The notes below the pieces were generated by a model that saw nothing but the letters and a program-made list of their open reading frames with translations, did no database searches and was not told the origin of the DNA. Below, piece after piece: positions 1-6,503 of a DNA stretch of 22,943 nucleotides (the stretch's first letter is position 1; the number at the start of each line of letters is the position of its first letter). A program made the position numbers and the translations under genes. This DNA is from Gammaproteobacteria bacterium. GTDB taxonomy: Bacteria; Pseudomonadota; Gammaproteobacteria; S012-40. The stretch covers positions 1 to 22,943 of the forward strand of contig WFVN01000171.1 of NCBI GenBank assembly GCA_015491615.1, written 5' to 3'.

Positions 1-27
1 GCAGCGTCAGATGTGTATAAGAGACAG
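1..27 (+). other. Nextera transposase adapter remnant (artefact)
   Basis: The first 27 bases match the 3' part of the Illumina Nextera Read 1 adapter, ending in the 19-base Tn5 mosaic end AGATGTGTATAAGAGACAG at positions 9-27. Reading through it gives the peptide MYKRQ, a known contaminant in protein databases. Genuine pabC coding sequence begins at base 28. This is library sequence left on a contig end, not a biological Tn5 insertion. Confidence 0.97.
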
Positions 28-726
28 GATCGGCACCTGGCGCGCCTGAAGGACGGCCTGACGCGCCTGGCCATCCCCGCCGACCCTGCCCCCTGGATCT
101 CGGAGCTGACCTCCGCCGCGGCTCAGGCTCCGGAAGGCCGGGGGGTGCTCAAGCTGGTGGTCACCCGCGGCAGCGGCGGACGCGGTTACGCCCCGCCCGA
201 AGCCCCCGTTCCCCGGCGTTTCTTGTTTCTTCATCCCTGGCCGACGGGGGTGGAGGCGGGGCGCCGCGAGGGCGTCGCCGTGCGCTGGTGCCGCACCCGC
301 CTGGGCGAACAGCCGGCCCTCGCCGGCCTCAAACATCTCAACCGCCTGGAACAGGTGCTGGCACGCGGTGAATGGCGCGACTCCACCATCGCCGAGGGGC
401 TTCTGTGCGACAGGGCAGGGCGGGTGGTGGAGGGCACGCGCAGCAACCTGTTCCTGGTGCGCGACGGCCGTCTTCTCACCCCCCGCCTGGACCGCTGCGG
501 GGTGGCCGGGGTGATGCGCGGCCTGATCCTGGAGGCGTCCGCCACCTTGGGCCTGGAAGTCCAGGTAACCGACCTTCGCCCCGACGACGTGGAAGACGCC
601 GACGAGTTGTTCCTCAGCAACAGCGTCATCGGCCTCTGGCCCGTGCGTTGCTTGGAGGGACGCACCTACCCCGAGCCGGGACCGCTCACCCGCCGTTTGC
701 AGAAAGCCCTGGGATTCGCCCCGTGA
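28..726 (+). CDS. pabC: Aminodeoxychorismate lyase PabC, 5'-truncated
   Basis: This is a PLP-dependent fold-type IV enzyme that converts 4-amino-4-deoxychorismate to 4-aminobenzoate and pyruvate in cytoplasmic folate synthesis. The visible 232 residues closely follow E. coli PabC (269 residues): the VTRGSGGRGY block, then GLKHLNRLEQV with the PLP-binding lysine codon at 331-333, and the later GTRSNLFLV and GVAGVMRG blocks. About 35-40 N-terminal residues and the start codon are missing because the contig begins inside the gene. The frame is open through the adapter, so automatic callers may wrongly start at base 13. The TGA stop overlaps the GTG start of mltG by three bases, so the two genes are probably translationally coupled. 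In Pseudomonas the gene follows the fab cluster, which would lie off the left edge. Confidence 0.93.
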   Translation, partial: DRHLARLKDGLTRLAIPADPAPWISELTSAAAQAPEGRGVLKLVVTRGSGGRGYAPPEAPVPRRFLFLHPWPTGVEAGRREGVAVRWCRTRLGEQPALAGLKHLNRLEQVLARGEWRDSTIAEGLLCDRAGRVVEGTRSNLFLVRDGRLLTPRLDRCGVAGVMRGLILEASATLGLEVQVTDLRPDDVEDADELFLSNSVIGLWPVRCLEGRTYPEPGPLTRRLQKALGFAP

Positions 727-1763
727 AATGCTCCATCTTGTTCCGTCTGTTCGGCGCGTTCGTCCTCGTCGCCAGTCTCGCCGGCGGCTGGTTCTGGATC
801 GACTTGCGCACCTTCGCCGAGGCACCGGTGGGCAACGAGACCACGGTGATCCTGGAAGTGCCTCCGGGGATCACCCCCCCGCGCCTGGCCACGCGCCTCG
901 CCGCCGAAGGGGTCATCGAACAGCCGGGCCATTTTCTTTGGCTGCTGCGCCTGCGTGGGGCCGACCGGCGCCTGCAGGCGGGGGAGTACGAGATCCCCCC
1001 GGGGATCACCGTCGAAGACCTGGTGCAAAACCTGGTGCATGGGCGCGTGCGCCTGCACAGCCTCACCGTCGTCGAGGGCTGGACCTTCGATCGCCTGCGC
1101 GCCGCCCTGGCGGCGCACCCGGCCATCCGCCACACCCTCGCCGACGTCCCCCGCGCCGAGGTGATGGCCCGTCTGGGCAAGCCGGGGATGGACCCGGAGG
1201 GTTGGTTCCTGCCCGACACCTACCTGTTCCCGCGCGGCACCAGCGACCGCGAATTTCTCGCCCGCGCCCTCCAGGCCATGGAGCGGGTGCTGGCGGAGGA
1301 GTGGGCCGGGCGCGACCCCGATCTGCCTTTGCGATCACCCTACGAGGCCCTCATCCTCGCCTCCATCGTCGAGAAGGAGACCGCCGTGCCCGAGGAGCGG
1401 GCACGCATCGCCGGCGTGTTCATCCGCCGCCTGCAACGGGGCATGCGCCTGCAGACCGACCCCACCGTCATCTACGGCCTGGGGGAGGCCTTCGACGGCA
1501 ACCTGCGCAAGCGCCACCTGCAGGACCGCGCCAACCCCTACAACACCTACCGTCACGGGGGCCTGCCCCCCACCCCCATCGCCCTGCCCGGACGCGCCGC
1601 CATCCACGCCGTGCTTCACCCGGCGCCGGGCGACGAACTCTACTTCGTCGCCAAAGGCGACGGCAGCCACCACTTCTCCGCCACCATGGAGGAGCACAAC
1701 CGCGCCGTGCGCCGCTACCAGCTGCGTCGGAAATCCGACTACCGCAGCCGCCCGACCCCCTGA
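723..1763 (+). CDS. mltG: Endolytic murein transglycosylase MltG (YceG family)
   Basis: MltG cleaves nascent glycan strands at the inner membrane and is thought to set their length or release them. The product is 346 residues, against about 340 in E. coli. It has one N-terminal membrane anchor (residues 5-26), a LysM-like region, and the catalytic-domain block SIVEKET (214-220) carrying the family's active-site glutamate, followed by GMRLQTDPTVIYG. The GTG start at 723 overlaps the pabC stop. It is preferred because it places the hydrophobic anchor directly at the N-terminus. The open frame extends much further upstream, but that region is antisense-like read-through within pabC. The next gene, tmk, begins 24 bases after the stop in the same operon. 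Confidence 0.93.
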   Translation: MKCSILFRLFGAFVLVASLAGGWFWIDLRTFAEAPVGNETTVILEVPPGITPPRLATRLAAEGVIEQPGHFLWLLRLRGADRRLQAGEYEIPPGITVEDLVQNLVHGRVRLHSLTVVEGWTFDRLRAALAAHPAIRHTLADVPRAEVMARLGKPGMDPEGWFLPDTYLFPRGTSDREFLARALQAMERVLAEEWAGRDPDLPLRSPYEALILASIVEKETAVPEERARIAGVFIRRLQRGMRLQTDPTVIYGLGEAFDGNLRKRHLQDRANPYNTYRHGGLPPTPIALPGRAAIHAVLHPAPGDELYFVAKGDGSHHFSATMEEHNRAVRRYQLRRKSDYRSRPTP

Positions 1764-1787
1764 AGGGCTGTGCTATCCTTCGCGCCC

Positions 1788-2408
1788 ATGCGAGCCCGTC
1801 TCATCACCCTGGAAGGCGTGGAAGGCGCCGGCAAGACCACCGTCCTGGCCTACGTCCAGGGATTGCTGGAGAGCCACGGCATCCCCGTCACCGTCACCCG
1901 AGAGCCCGGCGGCACCCCCGTCGGCGAGCGCATCCGCGGGTTGCTCCTGGACCCCGAGGCGCGGATGGCGCCGGAGACCGAGTTGCTGCTGCTGTTCGCC
2001 GCCCGCGCCGAGCACCTGGCGCGCGTCATCCGTCCGGCCCTGGACGCCGGCCGCTGGGTCCTCTGCGACCGTTTCACCGACGCCAGCTACGCCTACCAGG
2101 GGGGCGGGCGCGGCATCGACCCGGCGCGCATCCAGGTCCTGGAGGACTGGGTCCAGGGTGGGCTGCGCCCCGACCTCACCCTCCTTTTGGACCTGCCGGC
2201 GGAGACCGGCCTGGCGCGCGCCCGCGGACGCGCCCCCGGCGACCGCATCGAACGGGAGGCCCTGGACTTCCACCGGCGCGTGCGCGCGGCCTACCTGGCC
2301 CGTGCCGGGGCCGAGCCGCAACGCTTCTGCGTGGTGGACGCCGGCCGTCCGCTGGCGGAGGTGGAGCGGCGCCTGCGCGACTGCCTGGAGCCTCTCCTCC
2401 ATGGATGA
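1788..2408 (+). CDS. tmk: Thymidylate kinase
   Basis: Thymidylate kinase phosphorylates dTMP to dTDP with ATP in the cytoplasm, an essential step of dTTP synthesis. The 206-residue product is of normal family length. It has the P-loop GVEGAGKTT (residues 10-18), the nucleotide-binding CDRFTDASYAYQG block, and the arginine-rich LID stretch RARGRAPGDRIE. ATG at 1788 is chosen over the in-frame GTG at 1770 because it gives the usual short lead before the P-loop strand. No clear Shine-Dalgarno sequence precedes it, so coupling to mltG is likely. The last 8 bases overlap the start of holB, as is common for this gene pair. Confidence 0.95.
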   Translation: MRARLITLEGVEGAGKTTVLAYVQGLLESHGIPVTVTREPGGTPVGERIRGLLLDPEARMAPETELLLLFAARAEHLARVIRPALDAGRWVLCDRFTDASYAYQGGGRGIDPARIQVLEDWVQGGLRPDLTLLLDLPAETGLARARGRAPGDRIEREALDFHRRVRAAYLARAGAEPQRFCVVDAGRPLAEVERRLRDCLEPLLHG

Positions 2409-3381
2409 GCTGGATCTCCTGCCCTGGCAAGAGGCAGCCTGGACCGGGCTGCGTGAGCGTCTGCGAGACGACCGCCTGCCCCACGCACTCCTCGTCGCTG
2501 GGCCGCCGGGGGTGGGCAAAGGGCGTCTGGCGCGGCGCCTGGCCGCCGCCCAGCTGTGCGAATCCCCCCGCGACGGGGAGCCCTGCGGGGCCTGCCCCGC
2601 CTGCCGCTGGGTGGCGCGCGACGAACACCCGGACCTGTATTCGTGCGAGCCGGAGACGGGCAAGGCGGCCATCCGCGTGGACGCGGTGCGCGAGCTCGTC
2701 GATTTCCTCGCCCTGAGCGCCCACCGCGGGGCGGTGAAACTGGCCCACATCGAGCCGGCCGAGGCGATGAACGTCAACGCCGCCAACAGCCTTCTCAAAA
2801 CCCTGGAAGAACCCCCGCCGGGGGCGCGGCTGATCCTGGTGAGCCACCGTCCCGGCCGCCTGCCCGCCACCATCCGCAGCCGTTGCCAACGCCTGGACCT
2901 GCCCCTGCCGCCGCGCAGGGAGGCCGTCCTCTGGTTGGAGAAACAGGGGGTGGCGGAGGAGGCCGCGGCCCTGCTGGAGCTGGCCGGCGGCGCCCCCCTC
3001 CAGGCCCTGGCCTGGGGGGATGAGGTGGTGCGGGAACGGCAACGGGAGACCTGGCAGGACCTCCTCGCCCTCGCCGAGGGGCGGGGGGAGGTCATGGCGG
3101 TGGCCGAGCGCTGGTCCGCCGGGGAGCCCGTGCAGCGGCTCCTCTGGTGGCGCCGCTGGCTCCTGCAATTACGTCGTTTGCAGGCTGGCGTCCAGGTGCT
3201 CGAGCCCGAAGGCCTGGCGCGCCTGGCTCCCTTGCCGCCCGAGGCGGTGCACGCCTTCGACCGACGCCTGGAGCGTCTGCAGGTGCATCTGGAAGGACCG
3301 GTCAACATCGCCCTGCAACTGGCCGATATCTTCAACCGCTGGGTTCGGTTCACCCGGCCCTTGTGGCAAGCGAGAGGTTGA
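2401..3381 (+). CDS. holB: DNA polymerase III delta' subunit HolB
   Basis: HolB is the delta' subunit of the clamp loader, which with DnaX and HolA opens and loads the sliding clamp. The product is 326 residues. The modified P-loop AGPPGVGKG is at residues 33-41, and four cysteines at 53, 62, 65 and 68 form the zinc module. The clamp-loader signature NSLLKTLEEPP and the SRC motif (in TIRSRCQRL) follow, then a helical C-terminal collar domain. ATG at 2401 overlaps the tmk stop by 8 bases. The holB stop lies only 5 bases before pilZ, with that gene's GAGAGG ribosome site inside the holB end. Confidence 0.94.
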   Translation: MDELDLLPWQEAAWTGLRERLRDDRLPHALLVAGPPGVGKGRLARRLAAAQLCESPRDGEPCGACPACRWVARDEHPDLYSCEPETGKAAIRVDAVRELVDFLALSAHRGAVKLAHIEPAEAMNVNAANSLLKTLEEPPPGARLILVSHRPGRLPATIRSRCQRLDLPLPPRREAVLWLEKQGVAEEAAALLELAGGAPLQALAWGDEVVRERQRETWQDLLALAEGRGEVMAVAERWSAGEPVQRLLWWRRWLLQLRRLQAGVQVLEPEGLARLAPLPPEAVHAFDRRLERLQVHLEGPVNIALQLADIFNRWVRFTRPLWQARG

Positions 3382-3386
3382 AGACC

Positions 3387-3740
3387 ATGGACGAACGGAA
3401 CGAAGCGCGCAGCGGGCTGTTGCATGTGCACATCGAGGATGTCGCCCGACGGCATCGGGCCTACATGCCCTTCGTCAAGAACGGCGGCCTGTTCATTCCC
3501 AGCGAGCGACCCCACCGCCTGGGCGACAGCCTGCCCCTGGTCCTGCATCTACCGGAGACCCCGGAACCCCGGTCGGTCACCGGCAAGGTGGTGTGGATCA
3601 CCCCACGTCACGCCCAGGGGAACCGCCGCGCCGGCATCGGCGTCCAATTCCTGGGCGACGGGGAGGGGAGCTTGCGCGTGCGTATCGAAACTCTCGCCGG
3701 GGGATTACTCAAGACCGAACGTCCCACCGACACCTTCTGA
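3387..3740 (+). CDS. pilZ: Type IV pilus PilZ protein (non-canonical, no c-di-GMP motif)
   Basis: This is the orthologue type of Pseudomonas/Xanthomonas PilZ, a small cytoplasmic protein needed for type IV pilus assembly, known to work with FimX and the extension ATPase PilB. The 117-residue product shares the blocks YMPFVKNGGLFIP, GKVVWITP, QGNRRAGIGVQF and the C-terminal LKTERPT with the P. aeruginosa protein. The RxxxR and (D/N)xSxxG c-di-GMP-binding motifs of canonical PilZ domains are absent, so direct c-di-GMP binding is unlikely. Position between holB and tatD is the classic neighbourhood. It implies that the host has type IV pili encoded elsewhere. Confidence 0.93.
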   Translation: MDERNEARSGLLHVHIEDVARRHRAYMPFVKNGGLFIPSERPHRLGDSLPLVLHLPETPEPRSVTGKVVWITPRHAQGNRRAGIGVQFLGDGEGSLRVRIETLAGGLLKTERPTDTF

Positions 3741-3768
3741 ACGATCACGACATGGAAAAGAGGACCCC

Positions 3769-4617
3769 ATGGAACCCCTGGTGGATTCCCATTGCCATCT
3801 CAACATGATCAAGCGCGCCCGCACCCAAGAGGGGCTGCGCCAGGTCCTGGACGAGGCCCATGCCGCCGGGGTGTGCCACGTGCTGTGCGTGAGCGTGGAT
3901 CTGGAGACGTATCCCGAAATACAGCGCATCGCCTACGAACACGAGCCCGTGAGCGCCTCAGTGGGCGTGCATCCCAATCACCGGGACGGCCGCGACCCGT
4001 CCGTGGCGGAACTGGTGGAACTGGCTACCGACGCCCAGGTGGTAGCCATCGGCGAGACCGGGCTGGACTACTACCGGAGCGAGGGGGACCTGGAATGGCA
4101 GCGTGAGCGCTTCCGGCGCCACGTCCGCGCGGCGCGGGAGATCGGCAAGCCCATCATCGTCCATATGCGCGAGGCGCGGGAGGACACCCTGCGCATCCTC
4201 GCCGAGGAGCGGGTGGAGGAGGTGGGCGGGGTGTTGCACTGTTTCACCGAAGATTGGGACACCGCCCAGAGGGTGTTGGATCTGGGGATGTACGTTTCTT
4301 ATTCGGGCATCGTCACCTTCCGCAACGCCCAGGCCATCGCCGAAGCCGCCCGTCGCACCCCCCTGGACCGCTTGCTGGTGGAAACCGACGCTCCTTACCT
4401 CACTCCCATGCCCCACCGGGGCAAGGGTAACGAGCCCAAGTACGTGCGGCGGGTGGCCGAATTTGTCGCCGAGCTGAAGGAGCTGCCCTTCGAGACGGTG
4501 GCGCGCGCCACCTCCGACAATTTTTTCCGCCTGTTCAGTAGCGCGCGTAGAGACGATCGAGGTCCGCGCGATAGCGCGCCAACACCGGCTTACGGCGCAG
4601 CTTCAAAGTCGGGGTGA
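3769..4617 (+). CDS. tatD: TatD family metal-dependent hydrolase (DNase)
   Basis: This is a TIM-barrel amidohydrolase-superfamily protein of the TatD/YcfH/YjjV group, with metal-dependent DNase or exonuclease activity in characterised members. Metal ligands are visible in DSHCHLN, GETGLDYYR, IIVHMREA, LHCFTED and VETDAPYLTP. ATG at 3769 is preceded by AGAGGA and puts DSHCH at residue 6, as usual. The product is 282 residues, where the related YcfH has about 265. The normal family end (NFFRLF) is followed by 26 extra residues at 4537-4614, which are read antisense to the last codons of the convergent acyl-CoA ligase gene. The tail is probably not functional. The physiological substrate cannot be told from sequence. 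Confidence 0.9.
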   Translation: MEPLVDSHCHLNMIKRARTQEGLRQVLDEAHAAGVCHVLCVSVDLETYPEIQRIAYEHEPVSASVGVHPNHRDGRDPSVAELVELATDAQVVAIGETGLDYYRSEGDLEWQRERFRRHVRAAREIGKPIIVHMREAREDTLRILAEERVEEVGGVLHCFTEDWDTAQRVLDLGMYVSYSGIVTFRNAQAIAEAARRTPLDRLLVETDAPYLTPMPHRGKGNEPKYVRRVAEFVAELKELPFETVARATSDNFFRLFSSARRDDRGPRDSAPTPAYGAASKSG

Positions 4618-6346
4618 GGAGACCGTCCTCCACCGTCCACGGATTGAGGTCGAGGACCACGGCGCGAATGCGGGCATAGGCGGGGAAAGAACGGGTCGCC
4701 GCCCGCACCCGCTTGAGTACCGCGCGTTGGACGCGGGCGTCCGTCAGGCTGGCACGATCGTGCGGATCCAGCCCCAGTTCGCGGGCGAGCTTGTTCCAAG
4801 GCTCGGACGCCAACACCAACACCGCCGTCAAGTAGGGCCGGCCTTCCCCCACCACCATCGCTTGCTCGATGAGGGGGTCCAGCTCGAGAGCCATTTCCAT
4901 GTCCACCGGCGGTACCTTCTCGCCATTGGAAAGGACGAGAATCTCTTTCAATCGACCGGTGATCTGCAAATGGCCACCACCCGACCAGCGGCCCTGGTCG
5001 CCGGTGCGCAACCAACCATCGGTATCCAGCACCTCCGCGGTAGCCTCGGGGTTGCGCCAGTAACCTTGCATCACCGTCGGCCCGCGCACCTGCACCTCGT
5101 CGTCGGGGCCCAGGCGTACTTCGATGCCGGGCAGGGGCGGACCCACCCCATCCGGCCGGTTGTCCTCCTCCCGATTCACCGACACCACCGGGCTCGCCTC
5201 GGTGAGGCCATAGCCCTGCAGCAGGGAGATGCCCAGACCAATGAAGCGGCGCGCCACCGGCAGGGGCAGGGGGGCACCGCCGCTCACCGCCAGACGCAAG
5301 CGGCCACCGAAACGTTCCTGGACCGGCGCAGCCACGCGTGGCGCCAAAACGGGCCAGAGATGGGCCAACCAAGAGCCTTTCCGTCCTTGACGTCGCAAGA
5401 AATGGGCCCAGCCGGCCGCCTCCCCGAGGCGGAACAGGGCACGCGCCACTGGGCTGCGCTTGGCCAGGGCCTCGTCCAGGCGGGTATGGAAACGTTCCAG
5501 TACCCGGGGAACGAGGATGACGACGGTGGGTCGTACGGCCTGCAGGTCTTCGGCCAAGTGCAGCACGGAACGGGCGAAGGCGACGCAGGCGCCGGCCATC
5601 ATGGGCAGGTAGCAGCCGGCGGTACGTTCCAGCATGTGTGAGAGGGGCAGGAAGGAGAGGAGCAGGTCGTCGGCGCGCGCGGGTACGGCGCAGGTGGCGG
5701 CGTAGGCATCGACGAGGATGTTGCGGTGGCTGAGCATCACTCCCTTGGGGCGACCCGTGGTACCCGAGGTGTACACCAGAGTGGCCAGATCGTCCGGGGC
5801 TGTCTCGTGCACCGGCGGGGGCGGGTCGTCGCACGCCGCGGCGAGCCAGTCCGCCACCGCCTTCGCCCCCGTCTGGGGTTTCATGGACAACACCCGCAGC
5901 CCCTCGGGCAGGCCATCGCCCTCGGTGAGGGCGCGCCACTGCATCTCACCTTCGATGAGGAGCAAGCGCACGCCGGCATGGTCGAGGACGTAGCGCAGGT
6001 TCTCGCCACGGTCGTTGACGTACAAGGGGACGACCACCAAACCCAGGGAGAGGGCCGCCTGCTCGAAGAAGATCCACTCCGGGCAGTTGCGCACCATCAC
6101 GGCCACTCGCTCCCCGGGAGACAGCCCCTCCTGGGCCAGGGCAGTTCGCCAGCGGGTCACTGCCTCGCCGGCTTGAGCCCATGTCAAGGTGACCCATGTG
6201 TTCCTTTTTTCATCGTGATACTGGTAGGCGGGAGCATCGGGGCTGGCCGCGACACGTGCTCGAAACAGCCCGTGCAAGTGACCTACCGCCTCGGGGGAAA
6301 GGGTACCCGGAGCCGGGCCGGGTTGATTTTTGCGTTGAGCGTCCAT
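4535..6346 (-). CDS. Long-chain fatty-acid--CoA ligase-like AMP-forming enzyme
   Basis: This ANL-superfamily adenylating enzyme most likely activates fatty acids to acyl-CoA through an acyl-AMP intermediate. The 603-residue product has the AMP-binding P-loop-like motif YTSGTTGRPKG (192-202), GYGLTEASP (378-386), the DTDGWLRTGD motif (441-450), the hinge GRLKEIL, and a C-terminal catalytic lysine in LTPTLKLRRK (about K582). It belongs to the FAA1-like group rather than the acetyl-CoA synthetases. The chain length of the substrate cannot be read from sequence. The ATG start has no Shine-Dalgarno sequence, and a TACAAT box lies 7-12 bases upstream, so the mRNA may be leaderless. Its 3' end overlaps tatD by 83 bases tail to tail. 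Confidence 0.9.
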   Translation of the reverse strand: MDAQRKNQPGPAPGTLSPEAVGHLHGLFRARVAASPDAPAYQYHDEKRNTWVTLTWAQAGEAVTRWRTALAQEGLSPGERVAVMVRNCPEWIFFEQAALSLGLVVVPLYVNDRGENLRYVLDHAGVRLLLIEGEMQWRALTEGDGLPEGLRVLSMKPQTGAKAVADWLAAACDDPPPPVHETAPDDLATLVYTSGTTGRPKGVMLSHRNILVDAYAATCAVPARADDLLLSFLPLSHMLERTAGCYLPMMAGACVAFARSVLHLAEDLQAVRPTVVILVPRVLERFHTRLDEALAKRSPVARALFRLGEAAGWAHFLRRQGRKGSWLAHLWPVLAPRVAAPVQERFGGRLRLAVSGGAPLPLPVARRFIGLGISLLQGYGLTEASPVVSVNREEDNRPDGVGPPLPGIEVRLGPDDEVQVRGPTVMQGYWRNPEATAEVLDTDGWLRTGDQGRWSGGGHLQITGRLKEILVLSNGEKVPPVDMEMALELDPLIEQAMVVGEGRPYLTAVLVLASEPWNKLARELGLDPHDRASLTDARVQRAVLKRVRAATRSFPAYARIRAVVLDLNPWTVEDGLLTPTLKLRRKPVLARYRADLDRLYARY

Positions 6347-6352
6347 GGGTAG

Positions 6353-6358
6353 ATTGTA
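6353..6358 (-). promoter_or_regulatory. Candidate -10 box for a leaderless acyl-CoA ligase mRNA
   Basis: On the minus strand the hexamer is TACAAT (5 of 6 to consensus). At the usual distance, transcription would begin at about 6346, the A of the ligase ATG, which would give a leaderless transcript. A weak TTTAGT lies 17 bases upstream as a possible -35. This agrees with the absence of a ribosome-binding site, but it rests on one hexamer. Confidence 0.4.
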
Positions 6359-6406
6359 TGCGCCAACAGGCTGCGACTAAACCCCACGTCGCGCCCTGCC
6401 GACACA

Positions 6407-6435
6407 CGGACAGGCTCAATGACCGTTGATATACT
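6407..6435 (+). promoter_or_regulatory. Candidate sigma-70 promoter with extended -10
   Basis: CGGACA at 6407-6412 (4 of 6 to TTGACA) is separated by exactly 17 bases from TATACT at 6430-6435 (5 of 6 to TATAAT). A TG one base before the -10 gives an extended -10. The predicted start point is near 6442, giving a leader of about 60 bases to the GTG at 6504. It sits in the divergent gap between the acyl-CoA ligase and the receiver-adaptor fusion gene. Confidence 0.6.
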
Positions 6436-6503
6436 GGGCACCACTGCGTCGTTCCACGGTCTCATGGGGGCGAGGCGCCGAATCGTTGGAGAAACCGTCC
6501 ATC

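Noticed and set aside
1..27. Tn5 end as evidence for a natural transposon insertion
   Set aside because: The sequence before the mosaic end is the synthetic Nextera adapter, not transposon or chromosomal DNA.
728..2716. Plus-strand open frame of about 660 codons across mltG, tmk and holB
   Set aside because: It is Arg/Pro-rich and runs out of frame through three clear genes, so it is a GC shadow.
3387..3740. PilZ protein as a c-di-GMP receptor
   Set aside because: The RxxxR and (D/N)xSxxG binding motifs are missing, as in the Pseudomonas pilus PilZ, which does not bind c-di-GMP.
6426..6503. TTG at 6426 as start of the receiver-adaptor gene
   Set aside because: It overlaps the predicted -10 region and lies upstream of the predicted transcript start. 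The residues it would add (MIYWAPLRRS) match no receiver lead, and there is no ribosome site.
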